DNA of 64,000 nucleotides, from assembly GCF_902459465.1 (NCBI RefSeq), contig NC_047071.1, positions 9,316,002-9,380,001 of the forward strand, given 5' to 3'. The notes beneath the pieces were generated by a model. That model was not told the DNA's origin. It did not search any database and saw nothing but the letters and a program-made list of their open reading frames with translations. Of this stretch, positions 33,485 to 45,437 are shown piece after piece (positions within the stretch are counted from its first letter, which is position 1; each line of letters starts with the position of its first letter). The DNA is from Asterias rubens (Eukaryota; Echinodermata; Asteroidea; Forcipulatida; Asteriidae). The position numbers and the translations under genes were made by a program.

Positions 33485-33630
33485 TTAACACCCCAGTTTT
33501 GTTTGTTTTAACTTATGGATTGTTTATAGGCACAGCTTCTACATTAGAGTGGGTGGGGTAGTGTATAGATACTGACTGAAACAGCCAAAGCACTCACTTT
33601 GTACACAGTCATGTGCAACCACAATATTAA

Positions 33631-33854
33631 AGGCAGTGGACACTTTTGGTAATTGTCAAAGACTAGCCTTCACAGTTGGTGTATCTCAACTAAGATGTGC
33701 ATAAAATAACAAACCTGTGGAAATTTAAGCTCAGTCGGTCTTGTTGCGAGATAACAATGAAAGAAAAATAACCCTTGTCACTCGAAGTTGTGTGCGTTTA
33801 GATGCTTGATTTCGAAACCTCAAGTTCTAAATCTGAGGTCTCGAAATCAAATTA
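33631..33854. mobile_element. TTAA-type MITE, copy 9, other end missing
   Basis: TTAA and AGGCAGTGGACACTTTTGG begin the element, which breaks off after GGTCTCGAAATCAAATT. Together with copy 8 it shows that truncation tends to fall near the centre of the element. Confidence 0.85.
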
Positions 33855-33859
33855 TTGGC

Positions 33860-36800
33860 TTATCCCCTATTGGCTTTCAATGTAACTGCGATCTCAAACT
33901 TGACACTAGTATAAAATTATTGTATATGTCCATGTATTCATAACTGAAATTTACTTAAACCAAGGAGGTAAGGGGCACAAAAACTCTTGAGGCTGCGTGT
34001 ATTGCCAGCAACTTGAAATGTAAACATGTATTGCCTTCATTTTGTTTTACAGTGCTTGGTACTAACGGTATTTAAAACGTGTAGCTAGCTAAAGTAAATT
34101 ATAATCAAAATTGTATTGTTGATGAATAAATTAACATGCGTCTTCTTCAAGGCAAATATTTGGTTTGAATTGAGTGAGTTCTCCTCTCCAACAAGCTCTT
34201 TGTTTTGATTTTGAATTCATAAATACCTCAGAGAGTTTCGCTATTCCTATTAGTGGAGAGCGCGTCACGTGGGGGTGTTTTAAGGAACACGTTGCCTTGG
34301 ATCGGTCGAGTTGGTCACTGAAAAGCGTTGGTAACCGTTTGTTATAAAATGCATAATATGGTTAGAAAGATGATTTAAAAGTAGAATACAATGATCCACA
34401 CAAATATGCCTCGAAATTGCACGGTTTTGTACTCTAACCTTAGTACTCTAACCTTAGTCTGTGTTCGAACTTGCTCTCTTACTAGTGGTTTCATTATAAG
34501 CGCCACCATTGTTATAAACATGAAATGCATTGTTCATAAACTCAGGATTGTTGAGAGGCGTGGGAGGGGCGTGTCTATAGTAAAGGTACCGACCGTGCTT
34601 GGATAATAACTCGTTTAAACAAAGTTGCAGAGGGCGGTTTGTAAAAATTGTATTACATTTTTATTTAGTTTCTATAAATTGCTGAGGCAAGACATGTTTT
34701 GGTAATAATATATAATGTAAGGGGAAGGGGTGGGGAGGAGGACTTCATATTGTTACAAGAAAGTCCTCAAGCAGTACAAAGTGCAATTACTTCTAGCTCA
34801 AGAAGGCATCAGATAGATTAAATGTATTTAGATGCATTACCAAAGAATCGATTGCGATTTTAATTCACACAAAGAAACCTAGAGGTGTGTAGCAGGCGAA
34901 GACCAAAACTATAAGCAAATACAAATTCATTTATTCAAATTATTTAAGATATATTTGTGTAAAATATACTGTTCGTAGTACTGAGATTCTTTGCAACTAT
35001 AGACGGTTTTCATTTAAAGTGAAACATTTGTTATAAATATGAAAATGCGTTATTAATTAATTCCGTATTGTTCAGGGACGGGATGTTCGTATTTATTTAT
35101 TTATTTTGATTTAATTATTATTTTGTTTGTTATTGTTAAATGAAAAATGTTATTGTTAAATAAAAAAGAATTTAATTTAGAATTTTTGTAAGTACTAATG
35201 TTCGGTATTCTTGCATGGTTTATAAAGGGTGTGTACTTTTTGTAGGACAAAACACACAATGTCCACAGATTTACACTAAACTTACACAGTTTTAAGATAA
35301 TGATAGTAGAAAGCTTCCCTGAAAATATTACGTGCTGAGGTGCTGTAGTTTTTGGGAGTTGAGTAAAACAATGTAATGAAATAATTTTCGTCTCATGAGA
35401 CCAAAATAATTTTAAGCATTTACAAACGTATTTTCATGACATTGTTTTACTCAACTCTCAAAAACTACAGCACTTCAGTAAGTAATTATTTGAAGGGAAG
35501 CTTCCACTATCATTAGCGTCTAACCCTGTAAGTTTATTGTAAATCTATGGACATTTTGATAAAAGTACCCAAATCCTTTAAGTGACATCGAAATCCAAAT
35601 TACTTGAATGTTAAGAATATCTGTTGATAGAAGAAAAAAAAAAAAAAAAGTTGTGAGAAACGTCTCCCTTTAGGGTTACATAGTTTTCTTTTTCTCACTC
35701 AAAATATTAAAATACTTCATGGCTGAAGCCGCACATTAGGCATCTGAAAACACACGAATTTGCGCAAAACTATTATTAATAAAACCACTCTTTTAAAGAT
35801 ATCATTCCGCATGAGCAATGGAAAGACAAGAAGTATCTCCACTTGGTAATTAGTCAACCGTAGTGGTCACTCTATGATTTTTCATAGCTGGTCCATTAGT
35901 CTGGGTTTTTCTCCTCATAATTTATAAAGAATCATAATTTATGTTTCAATCTTATTTAATTGTAGTCGTCATATACAGCGCATGCAGTATTATTATACCT
36001 AAATTCACTAAAAAAAAAAGACCCTTCAAAATAAAAACTTTCTGTTCTGTAGATTTTCATTATAATAATAACAATAATTGTTTTTTTTAATAAACTGTAT
36101 GTTGATTTCTCCAGAGTTCCAACTAAATACTACAGTGAATCTCGCAGTATGTGTTTGTTTTTGTGTTTCATTAAATATTCTCTCTCGAAAACTATGGCAC
36201 TTCAGAGGGAGCTGTTTCGCACAATGTTTTATACCACCAACCTCTCCCATTACTTGTCACCAAGAAAGGTTTTGTGCTAATAATTATTTTCAGTAAGTCC
36301 AATAGTGTCCACTGCTTCTACCAAACAAGGTACTCAAGGCGCTGGGCATAATATACAAACTTGCAGAAAGAAAGGTAATTGCAGTGATGAATTCGGAGAC
36401 CCAATGTAGCACCTTATTATGGTTTACAAGGTGTTACGGCGCATTCAGCAGCCACAGCCAGGAACACTGGGTCGAACCACTTTTGAACAACTTTTAGTCG
36501 AATAATTTTTATTTCCCAATAAAAAAGGTGGCCCAAACTGTTCTTTTCGTAATACAAATCTGCTTCCTCCATTTAGAGCTAATGGCTTCAAGGTGCACAA
36601 ATTCAACCCTCAAAAATTCAGGTGGGTAATTTTTTGTTCACGCCACGTGAGACAAAAACAACGAATTATATCTACAGCAAAATAATTTCAGAAGTTAACT
36701 ATAACCAACACGATACCGTTCTGCTTTATCCAAGCTCTAATCGACGCAAGAGCGAAGTCTTTTGTTGAGAGAAGCATCAAGGTCTTTATCATTTCTCTCA

Positions 36801-37250
36801 CGACAGCAGCCCAATTTCATAGAGCACAAAAAGTAGCTCAGCACACAACCAAATCATGCTTACCAGAATAAGGTTACCAGCCAAAATACCATGTCACATG
36901 TACCATTAATTTCTGACTGGTATCCTGCTAATTTGTGCTAAGCATGAAGACTTGTAAACAATACTTTCTGCTTCAGCAGCTTTATAACAATTGGGCCATG
37001 TATAGCTGCGCGTTGGATGGATTGACTATAGATTATTAAAATCCAGGCCTGCTGGATTGGCGGCATCTTCGCAAAAAATAATAATACTAAAGCACACACT
37101 TTCCCAAGTGTGACGTATATGTAGTTCCACTGCAAGTCCCGCCCACTTCGCACAAATTAATTAGCTCCACTGATAACCAGATGTGTTGCATTTAGCTAAA
37201 ACGATTTCAAATGAAAAATTTACTAACTTGACTTGTTTCTTAGATATTAT
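33860..37250. other. gene-free AT-rich stretch with repeat fragments
   Basis: 34275-34400 is the AAGGAACACGTTGCCTTGGA repeat. 35235-35575 is an inverted element with AACTCTCAAAAACTACAGCA against TGCTGTAGTTTTTGGGAGTT. 35640-35880 and 36181-36318 are fragments of the TTAA MITE family (the second is a right half ending GTCCACTGCTT). 36600-36960 includes CCCAATTTCATAGAGC, an end of the 49-kb MITE family. No exon is supported. Confidence 0.4.
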
Positions 37251-37339
37251 AGAGTGGTGTTCCTGTAAGGGGGGGGGGGCTTTGTCACAAGAGTGTTGGG
37301 GAGTATTGACATTAGTGAGGGTGTGTTGCTATAAGCAGT

Positions 37340-37520
37340 GGGGTAACCAGACGGTTTTATTTTGTGGAGAGAGAAGCATGTAGGCAGGGGGTAAGGACAT
37401 AATAAGGAGAGGGCAGAACCAAAATATCGAACCAATCATTGTGGAGAGAGAAGCAGGCATGGGGGGGGGGGGGTTAAGGACATACTTGGGAGAGGGGTAA
37501 CACAAAATATCGAACCATTC
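37340..37520 (+). repeat. imperfect tandem duplication, unit about 75-80 bp
   Basis: TGTGGAGAGAGAAGCA at 37364 and 37440, each followed by GTAAGGACATA- or TTAAGGACATA-type sequence and AAAATATCGAACCA. The second copy contains a G homopolymer. Two further G-rich runs are nearby (37269). Confidence 0.75.
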
Positions 37521-37879
37521 ATTTTGACATTTATTTTCCTTCTCATGGGGGATCAAGAAGGCCCCTGTCTCAAGGCGCTCTGGCTTCATTAGACTTGGTT
37601 CCAAGTCTCGATTGTGGCTTTTTAGTCGTCCTGAAGGCCGCTACAAACAACGCCCTCTTGTGATATTTCTTCGTCATTTTATCCTACGAGTTAGGGCGCG
37701 TGATAGCTAATAATGTGGGAGCGTTTTCGTGGTTGAGAATCAAGTCTATGGCTTCATCAGTGCCAACACTGATAATAACATGACAAAAGACCAGCGTGAG
37801 GGAGGAGCTTAAAATATAAGTTACACGATTTCATTCTGCTCTTTCCAAAGTCTGGTCGATACAACTGCCAGAGCTAGGT

Positions 37880-38125
37880 TTATGTCCCATAATTTGCATC
37901 ACGAACGATGCGATCGTGTGCTGGACTCACTGGTGAATTAAAATCTACTGGAATTACGTCAGTTAACAATTCCCAAAATAAAGACATGTATGTTTCACTC
38001 CAAATCTTAAATTCATCGGCGATAGACCTATAATTAAATTTTATGTTCAGGAGAAAAGGCCTTGAAATTATTTTCCAACCATGAATCTCAAACAAGCCTG
38101 TATTTTGATGAGTGGATTTCTTCAA
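37880..38125 (-). CDS. unrecognised 81-residue minus-strand frame
   Basis: After an acceptor-like CAATCATCAG (38127) the minus strand stays open for 82 codons (FEIHGWKIISRPFLLNIKFN, KIWSETYMSLFWELLTDVIP) with ordinary composition for an AT-rich exon, ending at TAA 37880. No family is recognised and no upstream exon was found. It lies head to head with the lectin pseudogene, whose first codons overlap its splice site region, so it may be chance. Confidence 0.2.
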   Translation of the reverse strand: MKKSTHQNTGLFEIHGWKIISRPFLLNIKFNYRSIADEFKIWSETYMSLFWELLTDVIPVDFNSPVSPAHDRIVRDANYGT

Positions 38126-38129
38126 TCTG

Positions 38130-38829
38130 ATGATTGTCGGTCAATCGGTGGTCAGAGCAATTCGCTCCCTTGGCTGTCCCTGTGGTTGGAGGCAGTTTGG
38201 TCAGTCATGCTACATGATGGTCACTGATACACCACTCAACTGGACTCAAGCTCGTCAGGTATGCCTTGATGCTTGAAGTGACCTGGCTGTACAAAACTCA
38301 AAAACCGAAAACGATTTCATTTGGAAATTACACAAGGAAATTCTGAAGAAATATGTCAAGAAATTAAACATGTGGTTGGGTTGCACTTGTGGCATAGAGG
38401 TTCCTGGACAGTTAAAATGTTACAATGATGATCAGAATGAGTACCAGAACTTGGACCCGAATAAAGAACACGCCAACAACACATGGTTAACCATAAGGAG
38501 TTCCAGTGGCTATTGGGGTAACCCACAATGTAGTCAGGAAAAAAATTTTCTGTGTGAGAGGAACATCTGCCCATGGTCATATTCGCTGCTTCGCTGTCAA
38601 CATCAAGGAGACAGATCATCAAGCCACACCCTACTGTCTGCTCGGCCACACCTTCAAGGAAACCTACATCCAAGACCCCATACAGTGCTGCATGGCTTGC
38701 TCCAAGGATCCCAACTGCCACTCCTTCAACCTGTCTGGGAAGATGTGCCAACTCAACAACGTCACCATCTCCCAGGTTGATGCTGACAAGTACTTGAAGG
38801 AGAACTGCGTCTACTATGAATATCAGTGA
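38130..38829 (+). pseudogene. C-type lectin plus PAN/apple domain protein, disrupted
   Basis: From 38130 the frame reads CPCGWRQFGQSCYMM and NWTQARQVCLDA, the start of a C-type lectin domain, then hits TGA at 38274 where the family has Gly (GGDLA-like; here xSDLAV), and continues through MWLGCTCG to GYWGNPQCSQEKNFLCER, which matches the canonical W...C...F.C end. About 15-40 bases later the homology moves to the +1 frame: IRCFAVNIKE, then YCLLGHTFKETYIQDPIQCC, MACSKDPNCHSFNLSGKMC and ENCVYYEYQ with TGA at 38827, a PAN/apple domain with its Cys pattern. One stop and one frame change make an intact product unlikely unless unseen splicing removes them. The family members are secreted or surface recognition proteins common in marine invertebrates. 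Confidence 0.75.
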
Positions 38830-39151
38830 GTGAAAACCATGTTTAGCTGATCATCAGCGCAATTGAACACCAGTTAAACAAAGGTGTTGTCAAACACATT
38901 GAAACGGACATAATGAACCAACATTTACATTGAAACATGTTTGAGACTTCAGACTGAAGCAGACGCATGTTCGTTCGTTTTTGTCTGGTGCGATTTTCGT
39001 ATTTTCTGAAGTGGTGTCGTAGAAAAAAAGGTTGCTTAAATGTCTGTTTCTGACTGATTTTCCGCAATTTTTTTAGACTTATTGAGCTATAGTTAAAAAG
39101 GGGGGGGGGGTAGTCTTTAAAAAAAATACAAACAAAAACAAACAAAAAAAC

Positions 39152-39515
39152 TCGGGTACACGTTTGGTAATCGTCAAAGACCTGTCTTCTCACTTGGTGT
39201 ATCCCAAAATCATAAAATGACATGCCTGTGAAAATTTGAGCTCAATTGGTCAACGAAGATGCAAGAAAATGATGACAGAAAAAACACACTTGTTGGACGA
39301 ATTTGTGTGCTTTCAGTAGGAATAAAAGACTTCTGGCTAGAAGTTTTTTTTATTATTTTAGTGGGAAATTACCTCTTTCTCGAAATCTATGCTACTTCAG
39401 AGGGAGCCATTTCTCACAATGTTTAATACTGTCGACAGCTCTCCAATGCTCGTTACCAAGTCAGTTTTTAAGTTAATATTTGTTTTGAGTAATTACGCAA
39501 ACGTGTACCTTCCCT
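39152..39515. mobile_element. AGGG(T)ACACGTTTGG subfamily of the TTAA MITE
   Basis: Left GGTACACGTTTGGTAATCG, right AACGTGTACCTTCCC before TTTAA. The interior keeps the family words GAGGGAGCCATTTCTCACAA. Confidence 0.8.
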
Positions 39516-39885
39516 TTAACATTTTCAACTGCAGTCCTAGCTATCAAAATCGGCAGGAATCGAGAATCACATTAACCTCAACACGCACACTGCTTTGGCT
39601 GGTCACCTGTTCTTTCTACTCTTTTCTCTTTGAGGTATGAATGGTATTAATTTATCTTTATATTCAATGTTAATTATTTAACGCCCAGGTAGAGTGCACA
39701 ATAAGAACACAGTATTAGGAAGTTTATCAATCAATTTTCAAGAACCACCTTTGTAAGTAGATCGATAGTGTTTTAAGATAAGGAATAATGTAACCAGGCG
39801 CCAATATCTTAGAGTTCAATAGGTTCTGAAAATCAGCACCCGAGATTGTGGATGTAGTAGAGCTGCAGAGTCGCATTGTTTAGTT

Positions 39886-40170
39886 CATTGCCGGTGTCGC
39901 ATGCAATACTATGTCCTCTATGCAATATCCGGAGGACATTATTGCATACGCAATAATGTCCTCCGGACGGACGGTTTTGCATATGCAATCGTGTCCGCCC
40001 GGACGCTGCTGCATAATGCAATTGTGTCCGCCCGGACACATTAGCATATGCAGTTGTGTCCGCCCACGTGCAAAACCGTAGCCCCGGACACGATTGCATA
40101 TGCAAAAGTGTCCGGAGCAGACAGTATTGCATGGCGGACACAATTGCATCTGACACCGGTACGGCATACT
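39886..40170. mobile_element. palindrome-rich element with TGCATATGCA and GTGTCCG words
   Basis: The ends TGCCGGTGTCGCATGCAAT and GCATCTGACACCGGTACGGCA are inverted. Between them 14-16-bp words built from TTGCATATGCAA (or variants) and GTGTCCGCCCGGACAC alternate in both orientations, so much of the 285 bp can fold on itself. A nested perfect stem lies at 39919-39967 (GTCCGGAGGAC type: CCGGAGGACATTATTGC / GCAATAATGTCCTCCGG). Confidence 0.8.
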
Positions 40171-40455
40171 AATGTTAAAATTAAAAACTGCTGATGGTGC
40201 ATGCTTACTCTGACCATTCAGACATAAACTAAAAAAACAATCTGTGAAATGTTTTGCTAATATTATTTTTTTTAAGCGAATACTTAATATTTAAAGGAAC
40301 TCGTTTACTGAATTCGGAATAGTCTTTTCCATGATTTCATCTTACTTTAAATTTACTTTTCAGACAAATCCTTTTCTTGGGCGATTAATATTGTAACGCA
40401 ATGCAGTTTCTATTGGTGGTGATTGGCTGAAGGTTTTTAGGTTGCTAAGCTACCA

Positions 40456-40657
40456 TGGTAGCTTGCAGAGTGTAGTCTAGATTTCAAGCCGTCCAGCTAA
40501 CTAAATCATACCGTGGCGGGCGCGCTTTGGCGATTCAACCGCGCGTAGTACACTACTGGTAGCTTGCAGAGTGTAGTCTCGATTTCAAACAGGCCAGCTA
40601 ACTAAATCATACCGTGGCGGGCGCGCTTTGGCGATTCAACCGCGCGTAGTACACTAT
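40456..40657 (+). repeat. two tandem 101-bp units
   Basis: GGTAGCTTGCAGAGTGTAGT at 40456 and 40557. Both units run through CATACCGTGGCGGGCGCGCT and end ACCGCGCGTAGTACACTA, nearly identical. Confidence 0.95.
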
Positions 40658-40826
40658 CCAAAATCAAGCACCATAGTCTTGGGCCAAGACTAGTTGTAGT
40701 CGGATACTACGCGCTAGTCTTGGTGCAAGACGTTTCTTGAGTTACGGGAGTTTCTTACTTTACTACGCCTTTTAACCAAAAAGGCATTATGAATGGGAAT
40801 AAAAGAGTAGTGACTCGTTTTTTTAA

Positions 40827-41286
40827 TGGAAAGGTATACACGTTTGGTAGTTATCTCAAAACAAATATTGATTTAAAAACTTACTTGGTAACAAGCATTG
40901 GAGAGCTAATGATATCATAAAACATTGTTGTAAACGCCTCCCTCTGAAGTAACGTAGTTTTTGAGAAAGAGGTAATTTTTCACTAAAATAATAAAATACT
41001 TCTAGCTAGCTGTCTTTTAAAAGACTTCTAGCTAGTCTTTTATAAAAGACTTCTAGCTAGACTTCTAGCTAGTCTTTTATAAAAGACTTCTAGCTAGAAG
41101 TCTTTTATTCTTATCTAAAAGCAAACAAATTTGTCCAACAAGGGTGTTTTTTCTTTCATCATTTTCTCACCATTCGAAGACCGAATGAGCCCAAATTTCC
41201 ACAGGCTTGTTATTGTATGGTTATGATGGGATACACACCAAGTGAGAAGACTGGTCTTAGATAAATTACCAAATGTGTCCTTCCCT
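40827..41286. mobile_element. AAGGTATACACGTTTGG TTAA MITE with internal TAGCTAG hairpins
   Basis: The ends match the GGGAAGGTACACGTTTGG subfamily (right end AAATGTGTCCTTCCC then TTTAA). Positions 40998-41108 hold four CTTCTAGCTAG / CTAGCTAGAAG words separated by TCTTTTATAAAAGA, a locally amplified self-complementary unit absent from other copies. Confidence 0.85.
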
Positions 41287-41478
41287 TTAACGGCGCCATT
41301 GGCGACCTGGGTTGTTGTATTATGTCAGGGCATGCATGGAAGAAGAACATTGCACAATTTTCTTCCTCCATGGTCGGGGGATGGTCCAATGTGGAATGCG
41401 CTCGTACTCGTGCGTATGCAACCCATCATTTCTCTGGATCGATCCAAAGATGACCGAACATCCTAGACCGTGTCCGAA

Positions 41479-41597
41479 ACGGCGACGTCTGCTACTGAGC
41501 TGCTACGTACGGCTAGATCAGCGCATCTGTCATTGTTGAAGAATGGGAAGACGCGCGCGATCTAGCCGTTTTGCTGTCGCCGTTTCGGACGGCGTGT
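41479..41597. repeat. inverted repeat CCGTGTCCGAAACGGCGAC
   Basis: CCGTGTCCGAAACGGCGAC at 41471 is mirrored by GTCGCCGTTTCGGACGGCG at 41575, with an inner pair CGTACGGCTAGATC / GATCTAGCCG. Probably a small MITE. Confidence 0.7.
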
Positions 41598-41712
41598 ACG
41601 GAGATTCTGTCCCCCGGTGAATCTGTGTGTGTCCCCCCCCCCCCTCCCCCAGCCCCCCTCACTCGGACCACTTTACCTGGCTTATCTAGGGTACACCGTC
41701 CCCGCGAGACAG

Positions 41713-41925
41713 TAGGGACTTTTCGTTTTCAACGACGGATGGTTCTGCGACGGTAAAGATGACATTTGGCGTCATCTGCGCATGCGTCGGCTTTGAGGAC
41801 GGTCGTCCCTCAATTTCTACGACAGTACTTGGGATGAATCTTCGTTGTGCTGAAAACGACAACGTTTAGCTGAACAACCGTCGCAAAACCATCCGTCGCC
41901 GAAAACGAAAAGTCCTTGGTGTCTC
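41713..41925. mobile_element. MITE with AGGGACTTTTCGTTTTCAAC ends
   Basis: AGGGACTTTTCGTTTTCAAC then GACGGATGGTTCTGCGACGG is mirrored by CCGTCGCAAAACCATCCGTC and GAAAACGAAAAGTCCTTGG. The loop of about 120 bases is GC-rich. Non-coding. Confidence 0.85.
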
Positions 41926-42724
41926 ATTAGGATAAACTGTCTCTAGTTAGGTTATTGTGTCCACCGTAATCAACGGAGATTGTGTCCCAAACGGAGAATG
42001 TGTCCCCTGTCCCATGCATGAGCGCCCACCGACGGAGCTTCAGCCTGTGGGGACATTTTCGCTAGGTTTGGCAATTCACCCTTTAAACAGCTACTTTGTG
42101 AGCAGTAAAACACATTGGATCAATTTAACAATAGCATGACGTCATAGGTGTGGGTTAACTTTAAGAATAGTCAATATTATTTCACGATTCTTTGGCGACA
42201 CATGGACATTGCGGACGTAGGGTACACGAAAAAATAGTTCCGGTCAGCCGTCCCAACAAATACCGACTTGATTCCAAGACTAAGGGGACGTAGGCAGGAA
42301 ATAATACTACTGACATATTTACACAGGTAGCCTACATTGCACATTATAGTTCCCCAAAATTTGTGCGTTTTGAACGAAGAGGGTTTTATTGTCGAAAAAG
42401 ATTACGAGAGTCCCCTAGAAGATTCTCCGCGGACCGCTGTGCGGGGGGACAGAATTCCATGTGACAACGGGCCCTAACTCGATCCAAGCTAGTTTATGCC
42501 CATAAAGATAGATCCCCGCCACTAGATTAATTTTGTACAACGATATTATTGTTTTGATAAACGTGCAGTGACGTCCGCAATATAATTTGTCTGCGTATCT
42601 CCATGTTAATGATCATGAATGTAGGTCAAAGGTAAAAATACACGCCGGTTTTGATGCCGGTCTCTTCACGAGCCTCGAAGTGTGACGTCGGATGTTCAGG
42701 CTAGATCCAAGCGTGATCAAAGAA

Positions 42725-43447
42725 TAATCCAGACTAGTCTGGTTCCCAGACCCAAAAATCTCCGACTAGGCTCTGTCGAATTTAGGGTCCGGTATCACCC
42801 AAAATCACGTGACCAAACAGGAGGAATTCCTCCTCTTTCGAAGTTTTCCGAAATGTTCCGAACGTGTTGTCGTCAACATTCGGACAGTATCGTTGATGTT
42901 CGGTACGGACTCGTAATGTCAGTCCTGTCGGCCGTAGATTCAGGAGTTTTTATGCCAGTTATTGCCAATGCAGGCGTTGTGCCTAAATAAAGCGTTTGCA
43001 AAGCGATGCGACAAGTTCAAAAAATATAAACCTAGGAAATCGCTCCGGGATCTGGTAAGTTTTTGTTCTTTTTCATCAAAAATATTTTCTCAAAGGTGTT
43101 TTTACTTGAGTGTTCATTAGACATTGATTGAGGATTAAGTTTCATGATTTTTAAAAGTGGTAAAAATGGGGCAAAATCTGGTGACTAGCTGTCGAAATTA
43201 TACGTGTTGAACCAGATTGTAAATAATTGACGATCAAAATAATCTCGTAACCCTCCGGCCTGGCGGCCGTTGGGAGAAGGGTTACGTTATCGCAACTAGT
43301 GCAGACATGGTTTCCCTGGAGATGACCCCCCGACCCTGACAAGTTGCGTCATGCTCTATTTTTAACCGTGGGTGATACCTGACCTAAGATGTATAACAAG
43401 AGACGTCAAGGAATCTTTGGTCAGGGAACCAGACTAAATCCAGACGA
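42725..43447. mobile_element. non-autonomous element of about 0.7 kb with CTAGTCTGGTTCCCAGACC ends
   Basis: AGACTAGTCTGGTTCCCAGA on the left and TCAGGGAACCAGACTAAATC on the right. Next to them GGTATCACCC faces GGGTGATACC. The interior has no transposase-like frame. Confidence 0.65.
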
Positions 43448-43599
43448 GGGCGCTAGACTATTTCAGAAAAAAATATGTTCACAGACTTGGTACAAGTCTA
43501 TGTTGCCGGTGTGTGTCCTTGAAGAATCGACTAGACCACAGAACAAAACAGCGATAATGTAACCATTTCTCTGGATGTGACCACTAGGTATTTGTTTTC

Positions 43600-43736
43600 G
43601 TGCTATAATAATGTCCTTTTTGGTCTGCGGGTTTTGTCGATTACTGTGGTTACCACGTGCATGTGTTCTCAATCAATTATCAGCAAGATTACGAGGACCA
43701 CGACGAGTTCGTAAACAGCTTTCTGGATTTCATTGG
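43600..43736 (+). promoter_or_regulatory. candidate 5' UTR exon and promoter of TMEM53-like copy 1
   Basis: The stretch ending CATTGG|GTAAGG is matched at 50690-50828 upstream of copy 2 (GGTTACTGCGGGTACCACGT versus GATTACTGTGGTTACCACGT), with a splice donor conserved in position. It has no open frame, so it is proposed as a non-coding first exon. Confidence 0.45.
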
Positions 43737-44447
43737 GTAAGGTAATATTTTGGCACAATGGCCCCCGCCACTCAAAACGCCCTTGTTGTAGCCTTGTATA
43801 GCTCCATGTTGCAGCCAGCTACAGCTACCAACAAGGTCCTTACTCTATGCATAGAGTGTCCTTTCTCTATGCTCTATGCAGCTGCAACGACTTATTTGAC
43901 CTCCTCCGGCCAGCGGTCACGATTGAGTGAGCGTTAAGAAATTCATGTAAACTGTATGTACCCAGTCTACAAAGCAGTGCACAGAAAAGTCGTTCCTAAC
44001 ACTTCCTTTAATATGCAGATTATTCATGGGTTTCGTGCAGGACCTCGGTATGGATATTTAATTAGTCAAAAGGCCTTCTGGAATTCATTCTTTTTCGGCC
44101 TTTTCTGAAAAGTATGAGCATATCTGTCGTTTTGTATGAAAAAAAATGGTGCAACTCCAATTTGAAAAAGAGAAATTTGCCTTAAAAAAAAAAACGTCTC
44201 AAAAACACGGCAGATTGTCCCGTTATCAAGGTCGCCAGCAGTCCCCAAATATTACACATGGAATTTCTTACTACATAATATCACATGGATAGATTATTTC
44301 ATATTCTACCTGGAAATGTTAAAAGCGACACGAGACAGTCCAGTAAGGATACAGCGATTTCCACCTGTAGTCCCAACTCCCGTTAGGAATAAAATAGACA
44401 TTAGACAGCATGGTTTTCCTGCGCAGAATTCTCGCTTGGTTTATCTC

Positions 44448-44753
44448 AACACATGCATAAATAACAAACTTGTAAAAATTTTAGCTCAATTTTGGTCGTC
44501 GATGTTGCGAGGAACAAGCACCCTTGTCACACGAGTTGTGTGCTTTCCTATTATGCTCGAAATCTAATTCTGCCTTGGTCTCGAAATCAAATTCGTGGGA
44601 AAATCACTTCTTTCTCAAAAACAAGGTTACTTCAGAGGGAGCCGTTTCTCATAACGTTTATTTAGTAATATCAACAGCTCTCCATTACTTGTTACCGAGT
44701 GAGGATTTATGCTAACAATTATTTTGAGTAATTACCAATAGTGTCCACTGCCT
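44448..44753. mobile_element. TTAA-type MITE, 5'-shortened copy in intron 1
   Basis: Runs from ATCTCAACACATGCATAAAT to AGTGTCCACTGCCT with TTTAA after it. Confidence 0.8.
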
Positions 44754-45096
44754 TTAAAACTACAATACCGTGTAGCAGAACCGTTGTCGAAAACAAACAA
44801 TTTTAAAAATTAATAAATAATAAAAATTAAACAAAATGTCAAAGTTCATCAGCTGTGAAGTAAACGCATTTCAGCGGTAGGCTGCATGGTTTATCAATGG
44901 CAAAGTATGCGCTCATTGATTTTACAGAATAATTCCTCACGAGTATTCCACCACTCACAGGTTCGTGTGTTTGGGAGCATTGTGGTTGTGTACGTGTCAA
45001 CGATTTAAGTGCCAGTGTAACGTTTAACAAGCCAATCCAATAGTTCAAAGGTAATTGTTGAGAAATGTTGAAATAACACTTAAATTGTTGAATTAA

Positions 45097-45437
45097 AGGC
45101 AGTGGACACTATTGGTAAATACTCAAAATAATTATTGGCATAAAACCTTACTAGGTGACGAGTTGATGGTATAAAACATTGTGAAAAAGGGGTCCCTCTG
45201 AAGTGCCATAGTTTCCGAGAAAGAAGTAATTTTCCACGAATTTGATTTCGAAATCAAGCATCTGAAAGCACACAACTTCGTGTGACAAGGGTGTGTTTTT
45301 CTTTCATTAATTAATATCACGCAACTTCGACGACCAATCAAGCTCAAATTTTCACAGGTTTGTTATTGTATGCATACGTTGAGATACACCAAGTGGGAAG
45401 ACTGGTCTTTGACAATTACCAATAGTGTCCAGTGTCT
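45097..45437. mobile_element. TTAA-type MITE, full-length copy in intron 1
   Basis: TTAA on both sides, AGGCAGTGGACACTATTGG at the left and CCAATAGTGTCCAGTGTCT at the right. Confidence 0.9.
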
